Assembly (NCBI GenBank): GCA_001414345.1
Contig: LLCB01000470.1
Span: 1 to 32,141, forward strand
Origin: Hymenoscyphus infarciens
Taxonomy: Eukaryota > Ascomycota > Leotiomycetes > Helotiales > Helotiaceae
DNA length: 32,141 bases
Direction: 5' to 3'
In this document: one piece after another, positions 10,797 through 21,305 of the stretch
How positions within the stretch are numbered: position 1 is the first letter of the stretch
How the letters are laid out: every line of letters starts with the position of its first letter
Made by a program: the position numbers and the translations under genes
Notes under the pieces: generated by a model
Told to the model about the DNA's origin: nothing
Database searches by the model: none
Seen by the model: only the letters and a program-made list of their open reading frames with translations

Positions 10797-11751
10797 CTAA
10801 ACAAGTTTCGCATTCACAAAAGTCCTAGCCTGCTCATTATACTTCTGGGTATAGTTCAAATGAACAGCGATGGTATCACCCTTTTCACAAAATGGATCGC
10901 CATCATCGCAGTAGGTTTGGATTTTGTCCGCGTAGGCAGTGCAGTTTTGGAATGCTTGGCGAGGGAAGAGCTTTTCGTATTCATCAGCATTCTTTCTCAT
11001 TGATTTTGAAGTTTGGAAGAAACGGGGAAAGGAAGGGAAGGCGGAAATAAAGAGGGGGAACTTACTCCATCTGAATTTGCGGTTCCTACGTCGAAAGTTT
11101 GGTTGAGGATGTGACGTGGGTCGCCCATTTGGACCATTGCTTTTACTGGGTTGGTGTTAGTATGATTACCTGAAAAGCAAAGAGTGGCGCAAGAGGGAAG
11201 AGAAAGTATGAAGAATTTAACAAGCTTACCGTTGGCACCATATTTTGCGTCTACGGGTGCAGTTGCATTTCCCAATCCATTTACTCCTCCGCCGCCACAC
11301 ATAACATCTCCAACGACTTGAGCTCCCTATTTATGAATTAGCTTTTTACTTTCTCTTTTCCTCAGCCTGCTTCTTCCCTCTCCCTCACCCCCACTCCCCA
11401 AAGAAGAAAATCAAAACTAACCTGCGAATACCCCATCATAACAACCTTAGCCGTCGGACAATTATCCACATAACTCGTCAGCAACGCCTTCATAGCCGTC
11501 GTCCCCATTGACGAGGAATTCGCATAGTTCGCCAGGGTTGCGGGGTACACCACATTTTCTGTCGTTGTTCCGGGGTGGTCTTGCACTATTTTATCTGCGA
11601 GAGAGCCTATGATACCTGGACCTTGGGGCTCGGTTGAGGCGCGGGCTATGATTATGTGGATTGGTGCGCAGGCTGTTGAGTTTGTGGTGGAATTTTGTGC
11701 GTGGATTGTTGGGAGGAGGGCGAAGAGGGAAAGAGGGAGGAGGGACCGCAT
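10797..11751 (-). CDS. Secreted CE5 esterase (acetylxylan esterase/cutinase family)
   Basis: Four exons on the minus strand: 11751-11422, 11326-11230, 11169-11066, 10991-10797; introns 95, 60 and 74 bp; product 241 aa. Residues 1-18 are a signal peptide ending IHA. The catalytic serine is S109 in GYSQG, with intron 1 falling exactly between GYSQ and GAQ. The other triad members are D209 in YCDDGDPFC and H221 in VHLNY, spaced as in CE5 enzymes. The DPFC plus H-x-x-Y context resembles acetylxylan esterases more than cutinases, so deacetylation of xylan is likelier, though this is inference. Cysteines are placed for disulfides and there are several N-glycosylation sequons. It is convergent with the GH78 gene. 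The third intron's acceptor (AAG before AATGCT) is chosen by frame; a nearby alternative is not excluded. Confidence 0.92.
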
Positions 11752-12620
11752 TTTTGATCGGATGGTGAGAGATTTTGCGTGAGAGGGGGTTTTCTTGTGA
11801 AGGTTGGTATTGTGTTATAATCCAGAGGGAGAGTTGTTGTGTTGATATAGGATGTTTATGTAGAAGTCCTCGAGACTCTCCTACTAGATCCGGATCGGTA
11901 CAAAAGCGAGTGTATGGTTTCTTCGACTTCCGATCAAACCGGGAAATAGGTGGATAATATGCCGTTTCTCAACTCCAACGCTCGCGTTGTTCGCCGTTTT
12001 GATCAAACAAAATTCAATCTAGGGGTTCACCACCAAAAAACCAGATTCCTACCAGATCTTTCGCGGGACTATCACGCCTTGTTGGCTTGAAGGATCAAAT
12101 TAATATGTCGAATAAAGAAGAAAGAAAAATAGCTGTCTTAAGAGTGAAAGAGGGACACATTTAATTCAGTGATAAGAAGGAAGTTGTGGTGTAGGCGGGG
12201 GGCCAAGAAAACTAACTGCCGATCGATTTCCTTCGTTACCGGTAAGAACTGGTGTTTGGTGGGGGTTTGAGTTTATGCTTTAAACTTTTCCTTCCCGACC
12301 CGACGGGAGGGAGAGCTTGCGAGAAACACGGACATTTATGGAGCTTACTAGCCTTTGATGGAAACTTCATAAACTTATGAGGTTTCCCGTCGTTCGGGGT
12401 GATATATGGAAGATCAATTCGCAACCTTCACCACAGCTCAATGGGGATCTACTACGGAGGTATATTAATCTCGTGTTAAGAAATCTCTCTCCCAGATGAA
12501 AAATAGAAGAAAAGGCTCTATCCAAGTGAATGCGCTTTCAACGAATATCATGTTCCGTTCGGAAACAATAACAATTTCTAACTGGTCTGGATATCATCTG
12601 ATCACACGGGTTTCAACGTC

Positions 12621-12638
12621 CAAAATACCGGTATTTTG
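12621..12638. repeat. 18-bp perfect palindrome
   Basis: CAAAATACCGGTATTTTG is its own reverse complement. It stands alone in the long intergenic region; a dimeric regulator site is possible but unproven. Confidence 0.8.
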
Positions 12639-13638
12639 TGGCGCACCAATCGCAACAGCGAAACTATGTGTTTGAATATAAAGAAATCAAATAGAGAAAC
12701 GGAAGCTGAAATGGAGAGGAAATCGGAATTGAAACGGAAGTGATCGGTACTATAGTGATGTTACGACCACAGCCTTGCAGAATAACGTGGTCTAGGGGTT
12801 GAGTGCCTTCGCAAGGCCAGGTTTGAAACATCTCCCAAGATACGAGCGGAACAAATCGAAAGAAAGAAAAGAGAATTTGACTCAGCGCAAGAACAGGGAA
12901 GAAAACTGCCATCATATGTATGTCTGGTTTTTGTCTTAAGAGTGGGAGAAGGCTTGAAGCCATTCAGACAGTCCTCTCACACCACTCCCAAGCACCGACA
13001 AAAGATCTAACTCTCTTTCCTCAAGCCTCACGCCTTGAATTACAAGCTTGAAGCAACAATGCAACTCCCCCAAAACCACAAAATGAAAAATAGGCAAAAC
13101 AAAAAGAACACATCTCCTCAACATCCGGACGTCTTTCATTAATAGAACCCCGCATTTTCGGCGGAATAACAACACCGCAACCTCCTACCATCCTACCATT
13201 GACGAACCTCTTCGAGTAATAATCGTAAATAGGCACCACGGGTCATCAAAATGTTATGTGACCACCAGTGCATGTAACCAACTTGAATTTAAAGTCCGAC
13301 ATCCCCACCCCCACAACCAATCACACCCCGCATCGGACAACCCTCATAATCGCGAAAATCCCCGGCAACCCCTAAGCAAAGCTGCTTACAACATCAAGTC
13401 ATCAAGTGGTGAAGTACCATTAACAATCGTTTCGACTTTCCTTCCATGTCCATGATCCACTTTTTCGTTTCGACTATCCGTTATATAATCATGAACCCGC
13501 TTTTCCGGTGATGTGGATGCATATCGACGGAGTTGCAAGGTGCGATTTGAAGCTTGGAAATGATTATTCGGTGGTGATTTTTAATTCAGGTAGTACGGAC
13601 GAGGTGGTGGACGAGGAGGGGAAGGAGGGAGGTTTTTG

Positions 13639-13646
13639 TATATAAT
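13639..13646 (+). promoter_or_regulatory. Candidate TATA box of the SDR gene
   Basis: TATATAAT about 115 bp upstream of the SDR start codon, in a normal-composition region and followed by pyrimidine-rich sequence (CTTCCTCATCCTCCTC, 13701 on) typical of fungal 5' leaders. Confidence 0.4.
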
Positions 13647-13760
13647 GAGGAGGGATGTCCTCGATTTTTATCATCAAACAAGTTCTTCAATTCATTTGAA
13701 CTTCCTCATCCTCCTCGACAAATACAATAATAAGATATAGCAAATATCAACGGAAACACA

Positions 13761-14860
13761 ATGGCTCAAACAGCTGACCCCGATCAATGGACCACCCCCT
13801 TCTCCTTCACGAAAGCTATTCGCCGTAATCCTTATCCCTTTCTTTCCCCCGACAAGCCTGAGAATCGACAGGAGGGAAAGGTGATCATTATCACTGGAGG
13901 TGGAACTGGGATTGGTGCTGTGAGTTCCCCTTCCCTTCATTCCAACCCATTTCCTAATTTAAAAATATACTAACATGAAATCCGTCAATAGGCCGCAGCA
14001 AGAGTCTGGGCACGAGCAGGAGCCCAAGGAATCGTTCTCACGGGCCGACGACTTGAACCTCTCGAGAAGACGAAAAAGGAGATTGAGGCTATCAATAAGG
14101 ATGTCGTTGTTCTTGCCGTCAAAACCGATATTTCTGTTGAAAAGGATGTCATTGCTTTATTCGCCGAGGTGAAGAAGAGTTTTGGTCGAGGGGCGGATGT
14201 GCTGCTGAACAATGCTGCTGTGGTTGATGATGCGAAGCCATTTGCTGAACACAGTGTTGACTCGTGGTGGAGTGTTGTGGTGAGTAAAACATGGTTCGAG
14301 GATGGAATAATGCTAATGTGAAATAGGACATCAATCTCAAGGGATTGGTCGCGATGCTTCATCATTATATCAATACCCAAGATGACCCAAAGAAGCCTGT
14401 TGGAACTATTATTACCGTTCTTAGTGGTCGTGCCGGGTTGACTGTTCCAAATGGTTCTAGTTACGATGTCAGTAAATTGGCAGAGCAAAGTCTGATTCAA
14501 CATGTTCAAGCTGGTAACCTCCTCCTCCCGTCCTCCTTCCTGACGTAAGTATATATACTAACGCGTTTATCAGAGAACCCAACTCTCAGAATGTTCATGA
14601 CAATGCCGGGAATCGTGGTTACAGAAATGATGACTGATTATTGGAGAGCATTTGCCAAGGACCATGCGGATCTTACTGGTCTTCAAGCTTTGTATTTTAC
14701 ACAGCCACGCGCCGATTATCTCAAGGGCTTGATGACTAGTGTGAACTGGGATCACGAGGTTATGGAGGCTCATAAGGATGAGATTGTTGAGAAGAAGTTA
14801 TTGCAGATGGCTTGGATTCCGGGGACTCCAATGTTTGGAGGAAGTGGACTTGGAGCATAG
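13761..14860 (+). CDS. Classical short-chain dehydrogenase/reductase (SDR)
   Basis: Four exons: 13761-13919, 13992-14279, 14327-14513, 14574-14860; introns 72, 47 and 60 bp; product 306 aa. The Rossmann cofactor motif TGGGTGIG is at 45-52, NNAA at 126-129, and the catalytic tetrad is N152 (DINLKG), S182 (VLSG), Y195 and K199 (YDVSK), so the enzyme should be active. The dinucleotide loop continues TGRR (70-73); an Arg pair after strand beta2 usually favours NADPH, but this is inference. About 40 residues precede the Rossmann fold, longer than in minimal SDRs. There is no signal peptide or membrane span, so it is probably cytosolic. The substrate is unknown: fungal SDRs of this type are widespread and no pathway partner is adjacent. 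Branch sites GCTAATG (intron 2) and ATACTAACG (intron 3) support the model. Confidence 0.93.
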
Positions 14861-14945
14861 ATGGTGAGGCTCAACTTGTACTCTCTCAAGCTCCGAGAAA
14901 AAAATATATGATACAGGGATAAAATACCTCCACTCTGTTCGATAA

Positions 14946-15923
14946 TTATGCCGCCGGCCGTACTGAGAGTCGTGAACTGGCGACAGAGCTTGGTGTTCGA
15001 AAAACCGATGTTGAGGAGCCAATTTGATGAATAGTGAGATCTTGTGACGTCTCCTGATTTTCTGCTGGCTGAAGCTCACAATCTTGCTGCGTTTGTGATC
15101 GATTACTCAACTTTTGTTTAGCCCGTGGAAGGAGGTTAAAGTATCCGCCACATGCAAAGACTCCACACCACAAGACAAATTCGGTGGCATATATGGCGAT
15201 ACCCAGAATATCAAGCTTTGGTTGAAAGACTGTTTGGGTGAGCATCATAGCTAAGATACCATGGCGGTAGTACTTACAAACCGAAATCAGGGAGAAGACA
15301 TCGCCTGCGGCATCAATGGCGACGAAAATAAATGATATTCCCCGGACGGTCCGGTGGATATAGATATCATAGTAATGTCGTAGAACACCGGCAGATAGAA
15401 GAACGGTCGAAAGCACGCCGAGAAATATGATTGGCCAGTGGATCTGTCTCTCGACGCCTGCTTTTAGCGCAAATACTAGTCCAGCTTCAATTCCTCCGAA
15501 AATGAGTCCCGTGATGGAGACAAGAGCAGAGCATTTCCAAGCGCTCCATTTCTGTTCAAATTATCAGTTCGTCGAACCCAGAAATCCGAAGCATAAAGTT
15601 CCTCACATCATCATAGTAAAAACATTGTGCCCAGGTAATCAAGCTCAAAACCGTCAGAATTTGAGGCTGGATTCTCAAAGCAATATTGAAGCCCTCGGAG
15701 ATACTATAAGCACCTAGAGGTACACCAGCAATGGCCCAAAGCAGCATCATAGATCTTTGAAGGCCTACGGTGTTGTGCCGACGATAATTGATGATTATTT
15801 GAGGGATTAACTGCTGAGGGTTATTAACGGGGAGGCCGCGGGAGGGTGAAATGTATTTACCTGGATTGACCAACAGACAGCACCTATTGTTCCGAGAACG
15901 TTTGCTGCAATTGGAACGTCCAT
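14946..15923 (-). CDS. PQ-loop repeat membrane protein
   Basis: Four exons on the minus strand: 15923-15861, 15810-15607, 15551-15278, 15229-14946; introns 50, 55 and 48 bp; product 274 aa. About seven hydrophobic segments fill residues 5-215, with the PQ motif in LIPQIIINY (P24-Q25) after helix 1 and a second, degenerate loop around HRTVRGIS (about 155-162) before FVAIDAAGDVFSLIS. The C-terminal 60 residues are hydrophilic and Ser/Gln-rich. PQ-loop proteins include vacuolar/lysosomal amino-acid exporters and sorting-receptor-like proteins; which this is cannot be told. Intron 1 ends in a tandem CAGCAG acceptor (one optional Gln), and intron 3 is 48 nt without a stop, so its retention would add 16 residues; splicing restores SLISVFFQPKLD, the family-like reading. 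Its stop is 85 bp from the convergent SDR stop. Confidence 0.88.
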
Positions 15924-16354
15924 GCTAGTGTTAAATACAATCAAATTAGCTGGAATATTTTGATTGTATTGGGGGAGTTTGAGAGCAACTATTCAATGTA
16001 GAATGGGGCTCACGATGGACAGTAAAAAGCGGTAGTAAATTTTCGGTTCATACCTGCCGACATAGCTCGTTGTTCCAGGTATCCAGGGTAATTCAAGTGA
16101 ATTGCTCTGAACTTTGGAAGAATCTAAAGTATTAATCCATCTGGTTGGAACAAGCAACTTCAATTACCCTGAAGTTGGCTGACAAGGTAGATATGAAATT
16201 GATGTTTACTGCCGCTTTTATTGGGCAAGTCGGCACGGAAAAACTTCCGAGGCTGACTGACCCCCACCTGGCGAGACTCGAGAGCCTGGATCCTTCAGCC
16301 TCAGCCTCGAAGTTGAATTCCAACCTGATATAGATCACCTTTCCTTCCTCAAAA
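15924..16354. promoter_or_regulatory. Shared divergent promoter region, PQ-loop / ric8
   Basis: The 431 bp between two divergent start codons must contain both promoters and 5' UTRs. No clear TATA box; GC-rich short motifs (CCCCCACCTGGCG near 16261) lie on the ric8 side. Confidence 0.55.
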
Positions 16355-18007
16355 ATGGCGACGACACCAAGAATCTCTAGTTCTTCTGCGGAACTTACAG
16401 GCCCAGGTATACACACCTTCCCTCACTCCGCCTTGGACCAACTGACAAGGCTATGTTATAGCAAAGCTCGAAGAGGTTACCCGGCTCATGAACGAATTGA
16501 AAGAAGACCTGCAAGAGATCAAACTCCTACCACATCGTACGCCTCCGCCGGTCAATTATTCCCATTCAGTGGTTTTCTAATCCCAATAGAACGCGACGCA
16601 TACCTCGAACAAGTCAAAGTCTACGGCCGCGACCCCACCAACGCAGATCCAATCTTCACACCAGAGGCAAGTTGCAGCTTATGCCGGAGAAAATGGACCT
16701 TTGGCTAACCCCGCAAAGGGCATAGAAATCTTGACTCGACATGCCTTCAACAGCCCTTCCGCCACCACCTCTCGAAATGCCCTCCGATGCCTCGCGAATG
16801 CCATGCTGCTGAAAGCCGGAACGAGACAGATATTTGTGAACTTGGGATACTTGTCGAAAGCGTGCGGGAAGTTGAAGAATGATAGTAGGGACGACGAATT
16901 CCTCGTCTCTAGGATCCTGTTTCTCACCACGTACGGCCCGAAGATCAATATTGCGAAGCTCATAAACGAGGACAAGCTCGCAGAGAGGATCTGTCAGAAT
17001 ATCGGCAGGCATGCGAAGGCTATTGCGAACCCAAAGAAGCAGGACGCGAACCCAATGGCAGATATGGCTTTGGTGGAATCGCTCAAGTTACTTTTCAATC
17101 TCACCCATTTCTGTCCGGAACGGAATGGAACTTTCTCCCCTTCTTTACAACATATCCTCGTCCTTGTCAGCAAGGTTCCTATTTCTTCTAGCAAACCACT
17201 TGATGCTCCTGTTTCACAACTGGTAAATGCACTCATCAATCTCGACCTCAAAAACAAAGATAACATCACGACCCTTTTCCCCAAAAGCACGCCAAACATG
17301 TACCTGGATTGCTTCGTCGAGATACTCGACAAATCAACAAAAGCTTATAAAGACAACGAACTCGAACAATTAGTTTCACCACTTCTCACTCTTTTCCGAG
17401 TACTTTATGAAATTGGGCCAGATGATGTCAAGGCACAAATGCGAAAAGTCATACTCCCATCAAACATCGATCGAGATCAACCTCTAGGTAGAGCTCAAAC
17501 ATTAGCATCCCGATTACTACACCTTTCCACCAACCCCACGACACCAACCATACGAGAACATGCTTCTGGTTTACTTTTTGAATTGAGTGATAAGGATGCT
17601 GGAAGTTTCGTTCGGAACGTGGGTTATGGATTCGCATCTGGTTTCTTGTTTTCACATAACATTGCTATCCCTGCGAATGCGATGGAGGCATATAGTACGA
17701 GTGGAAGTGAGAGGGTCAGCCAAGACAGCCATAACCTGGATGGGATAATTAATCCTATTACTGGTCAATTCATCGACAAGGAGAAGAAGGTTGAAATTGA
17801 CATGACGGATGAGGAAAAGGAAAGAGAGGCAGAGAGGCTATTTGTTCTTTTCGAAAGGTTTGTTTCATGTATCATGTATTGTTGGACTTGACGCTAACTT
17901 TTTACAGACTCAAGAAAACGGGTATCGTGGATATCGAGAATCCTGTGGCGAAGGCATTTCAGGAAGGGAGATTCGAGGAACTACCCGATGATGCTGATTC
18001 TGAGTGA
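16355..18007 (+). CDS. ric8: RIC8 (synembryn): G-alpha exchange factor and chaperone
   Basis: Five exons: 16355-16406, 16462-16536, 16590-16666, 16719-17857, 17908-18007; introns 55, 53, 52 and 50 bp; product 480 aa, the length usual for fungal RIC8. RIC8 folds and activates heterotrimeric G-alpha subunits and so affects cAMP signalling, growth and development. The protein is an all-helical, armadillo-like fold: GIEILTRHAF, then ALRCLANAMLL, VESLKLLFNLTHFCPE, LVNALINLDL and LLTLFRVLYEIGP. The conserved C-terminal part contains NPITGQFID and the MTDEEKEREAERLFVLFERL segment ending about residue 449, then an acidic tail (ELPDDADSE). Intron 3 (16667-16718) starts GCAAGT instead of GT and has a GCTAAC branch site; it is the only join that gives FTPE-GIEIL. 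There is no signal peptide, in line with a cytosolic or membrane-associated role. Confidence 0.93.
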
Positions 18008-18320
18008 TCTTTTGCCCTTTGGCTATCTTTTATTCTGGGGTTGGCTTGGGTTATGAGAATTTAGCGAGCGAGCGAGTAAGATACCCACCTTCTTTTGACA
18101 AGCATGGAGAGTTTCTTCTACGGCATGAAATTCAATGGCGCGGGGGATGAAAAAATTGGCCATGGCGTTCATTACGAGATATCAGATGTTTTACTTTGAT
18201 AGCATATGTATGCTATCTTGATCGGGTCTGCTCCGTTTTAGTTGGCTTCGTTTTTCAATGCCGCGGTCTTTGCTATAAGTACTTCCTTTTATCATACTGA
18301 ATCCCGCGAAAGAGACGGAC
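18008..18320. other. 3' region of ric8
   Basis: 313 bp of normal composition with a short GCGA/GCGAGC run near 18064. Nothing coding is seen; presumed ric8 3' UTR and spacer. Confidence 0.5.
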
Positions 18321-18897
18321 ATGTTTCTGTTAGAAGCTGAACATAAAGCTATGTCAGTTTGGGCATCCCTCGAATTGGATGATCATGGTTACCTAGTTGG
18401 ACAGCCTAGCTTTTCCATCACAGGATATGACGAAGAAGTCGATTGGTACGTAAGACATGCCGAGTCTTAAGATACCTCTATTTCGAGTCTCTCTACTAAC
18501 TAAGTGAAGGAAGAATCTCAACTACGAATACATTTTTCTTCGTGAGCAACGGCCAATCAGGATTGCTACCGCGATCGTGCTTCTTTGGCGAATTGTGGGT
18601 GTTGCAGATTGGGAGGATATACCAGTACCATACGTGGTTGTTTATGAGCTCCATATGTCCGCCCACCATGCGATCACCGTGGTTAATTCCTTCCATTTTG
18701 ATCTTACAGTTACCAGCACAGTCTCCCTTTTTTTTTTCAACAGCATGAAGTCTGCCCCGAAGTCCAGCCATGCACTACCACGTCTGTCTTTGCTGGACCC
18801 ATGGACATTGTACACCCAGATGTTACTAAACTCTTTCAGGGCACACTTTTCCCTGGAGACTTGGCTGCCGCCGTCACGTTGTGGTGTCTTTTTATAA
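18321..18897 (+). CDS. Possible two-exon orphan gene
   Basis: ATG at 18321 opens MFLLEAEHKAMSVWASLELD and continues to 18449. A textbook intron follows (GTAAGA donor, perfect TACTAAC branch site at about 18494-18500, AAG acceptor at 18513), rejoining in phase at 18514. It then reads on to a stop at 18895-18897, giving 170 aa in all. The middle (IATAIVLLWRIVGVADWEDI) is hydrophobic; the last 60 residues are Ser/Leu-rich and may be non-coding. I do not recognise the product. The opposite strand also has an open frame (18642-19004, 120 aa) that I do not recognise. The good intron is the main argument; this could also be a decayed gene. Confidence 0.35.
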
Positions 18898-19402
18898 TCG
18901 TCGTCATTCGACCTTTCACGATGGGGATATTTCTCATACACCGAGTCGACGACTGGTGCACATATTGACATCTGACTGAGCTGGGTCACGTCCGTTTGGG
19001 GCATTATCTCAACCGAGAATTAGTGCTTTGTCGGCTCCTCAGGACTATTATCTCTACCTAGGATAGTCGTAGATATATAGAAGCCTGTTCTGACTGCTTC
19101 TTCTATCAGAGCAAGCATCTTGCAACAGTCTTTGGGGGTAAGTAGTGGACCTGGAGGAGGCTTTCGAAGCCTGAGGAGTTTGCGCAAGGTGTTCTATAGT
19201 AGAAGCTTATTAATTTATAGCTCTAGACTTAAATAGTAGTCTTAAACTACTTAACTAAGTACTTCAATATTCTAAAGAATATCAGACTTGAGCTTCCCGA
19301 GTGAGTCCAGGGTTAAGTTGGGAGATACCAAAGTCATCACTTGAAAGGTTTTACCTAACAAATTATATAATATCAATTATTTAAAAATATATCTTATTTC
19401 TA
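18898..19402. other. Transition from gene island to RIP-affected DNA
   Basis: To about 19195 composition is normal, with no gene seen. At 19200-19265 a CpA-free, TA-rich patch appears, then mixed sequence, then AT-rich DNA from about 19350 to 19400. It behaves like a patchy RIP boundary. Confidence 0.5.
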
Positions 19403-19819
19403 TTAACCTCCCTTCCCAGGTGGTACGTAATCCCCTACGCTCTTAAACGGTTGCTTATTATCTAATAGTACTTTATTATTCCTAAACGGATTCGCCTTCT
19501 TAGGTTCCCCCCCAGTTTCCTCCACCCTAGTCATCGCAGACCCAGACGATTCCCCAGCCTTTTCTGGTGCTTTTGATGCCGCAACAGCTGCTGCCACATC
19601 CCGCTCCTCCAATTCCTTTAGACTAGCCTCTGTGGCTACCTCATCCAACTGCATCTCATCGGGAGCAGTTGGAACCACGGTTTCCGGAGTCTTTTCACCG
19701 CCTAGACCAGCCATGGCAGCCGCGAGGTCGTCCTCGGCGCTATCCTTTGGCACCACGGGAGTCACCTCATATATGTAGAATAACCGAGCGGTGGCCTTTC
19801 TAAGTCTTATTCTCGACAA
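19403..19819 (-). pseudogene. Acidic gene fragment at the RIP boundary
   Basis: An open frame of 138 codons on the minus strand, gene-like in composition in its middle but flanked on both sides by RIP-type DNA. The product is Ala/Glu-rich and low in complexity (AEDDLAAAMAGLGGE, KELEERDVAAAVAASKAPE) and ends in a more distinctive tail, NPFRNNKVLLDN then PFKSVGDYVPPGKGG before TAA. The first residues (MSRIRLRKATARLF) run straight into non-coding DNA and do not look like a natural N-terminus, so I read it as the 3' end of a gene cut off upstream, probably a duplicated copy partly touched by RIP. I cannot name the family. An intact small gene is possible but less likely. Confidence 0.45.
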
Positions 19820-19830
19820 GATTTTACGTT

Positions 19831-19884
19831 ACACCACCCTCTTATAAACCGAAAATAGGGGGGGTGGTGTAGGTCGGTTTTATA
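19831..19884. repeat. Interleaved inverted repeats
   Basis: ACACCACCC (19831-19839) pairs with GGGTGGTGT (19862-19870). Between and after them TATAAACCG (19843-19851) pairs, with one extra base, with CGGTTTTATA (19875-19884). The arms interleave (A B A' B'). It marks the start of the right AT-rich block, possibly a transposon end. Confidence 0.6.
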
Positions 19885-20407
19885 CTACCCTATAAGTACT
19901 ATAAAACTACGACTAAGAAAATACTCTATATAAGCTTTTATACTATAAATTATATACTCTTTTAAATAAGCTTTCTAGAAAATTTCTATCTATTTTATTT
20001 TTATAGGTTAAGGTTACGTTTTCCTACTTAGTAATTCTTCTTAATTTCCTTCTAAGACTATCTTCTTTCTAAACTTTAAATATATATATTATAACTAATA
20101 CTAAATAAAAACTAAATATAAATATAGAATACTATAATTAACTATTAATAGTACTATAATATATAATAATATTCTAATATTTACTAAAGTAAAGCTTTAT
20201 ATATATTATTCTAGTTTTAGAAGTTAGTATAATATATATCTTCTACTATCTAATAAGTAATATAAGATTAATAGTTAGAAACTACTTTATATTAGGCTTT
20301 ATACTATAATATATATACGCTTTTAATAGACTTTATAGAATATTTATATCTATTTTATCTAGTTAGTTTAGAGTTATAAACTTCTACTTACTAATAATTC
20401 TACCTTA

Positions 20408-20443
20408 CTCTAGCTCTAACTCTAACTCTAACTCTAACTCTTA
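20408..20443 (+). repeat. CTCTAA hexamer tandem repeat
   Basis: Six consecutive hexamers, four of them exact CTCTAA (20414-20437), flanked by CTCTAG and CTCTTA. It differs by one C-to-T from the CCCTAA telomere unit. Confidence 0.8.
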
Positions 20444-21305
20444 AAGTACTATAGCTTTTACTTTTTCTAAATATAATAACTAGTTATATACTATCTAAGT
20501 AACTTATAAAAAGTATAACTTTTATTATATATTTTTAGATAAAACTACTTAAAGTTAGTTATTTTTAAGAATTTACTATATTAAAAAGAGTATAGAAATA
20601 TAATAGTAAAATATAAATAACTTAAATCTTAAACTATTTTAAATAAATAATTTATAAAACTCTTACTAAGAGCTATTTATAAATAGTCTAGTTATAATAA
20701 TATAAACTATATATAACTAGTAAATAAGTATATAAAGATATATCTAATAGAATAATATAAACTATTATATAAGCTTAATAATAGTAAAACAACTATTAAA
20801 TTTACTTTTTATAAAATAAAAAAAGTTAGAATATATATATTTATAGTAGTTTAGACTATATAAAGTCTATAACTAAAATCTAAAGAATACTTTAGAAGTA
20901 TAATACTTATATAATATATAATCTTAACTAATTATACTTAATTACTAAAATAGACTTTATTTTATACTAAAATATAAAGTTCTTAATAAAAGAGTATAGA
21001 TTTATTCTAACTATTATAGATTAAAGAGAAATAAAACTTTAAAAGTTAATAATAGTAATAACTTAGTTAAGAGCTTATTTTAATAGTATACTATCTTTTA
21101 TATAAATTTAAATAAGACTTCTTACTTAGCTAAAAGTATAAAGAAAGTAAGACTTCTTACTAAAGTAAGAAGTTAAGAGTTTAGCTAGTTAATATTAAAT
21201 AATAAGTCTAATATAAGAAATATAAAATCTATAAATATAAAATCTATATAAATATAAAAGAGATATATAAAAGTATCTTTTATAAAAGAGTATATATAAG
21301 TACTA

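Larger units (their letters stand above)
11752..13760. other. Two-kilobase intergenic region, divergent promoters
   Basis: It lies between the divergent starts of the CE5 esterase and the SDR, so it holds both promoters. Open frames here (for example 12236-12424, 12664-12963 and 12936-13239 on minus, 13258-13455 on plus) show no domain, no consistent splicing and no conserved look. It contains an 18-bp perfect palindrome at 12621-12638. I see no RNA gene or transposon end. An uncharacterised non-coding RNA cannot be excluded. Confidence 0.6.

Noticed and set aside
12664..12963. 99-codon hydrophobic minus-strand frame
   Set aside because: The hydrophobic start looks secretory, but the rest is low in complexity, lacks homologous features and has no convincing introns or promoter.
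13985..14509. 174-codon antisense frame across the SDR
   Set aside because: It runs through the SDR exons and introns on the opposite strand, while the SDR has complete motifs and splice signals.
16656..17012. Minus-strand frames inside ric8
   Set aside because: Mirror frames of a confidently identified coding exon; no independent evidence.
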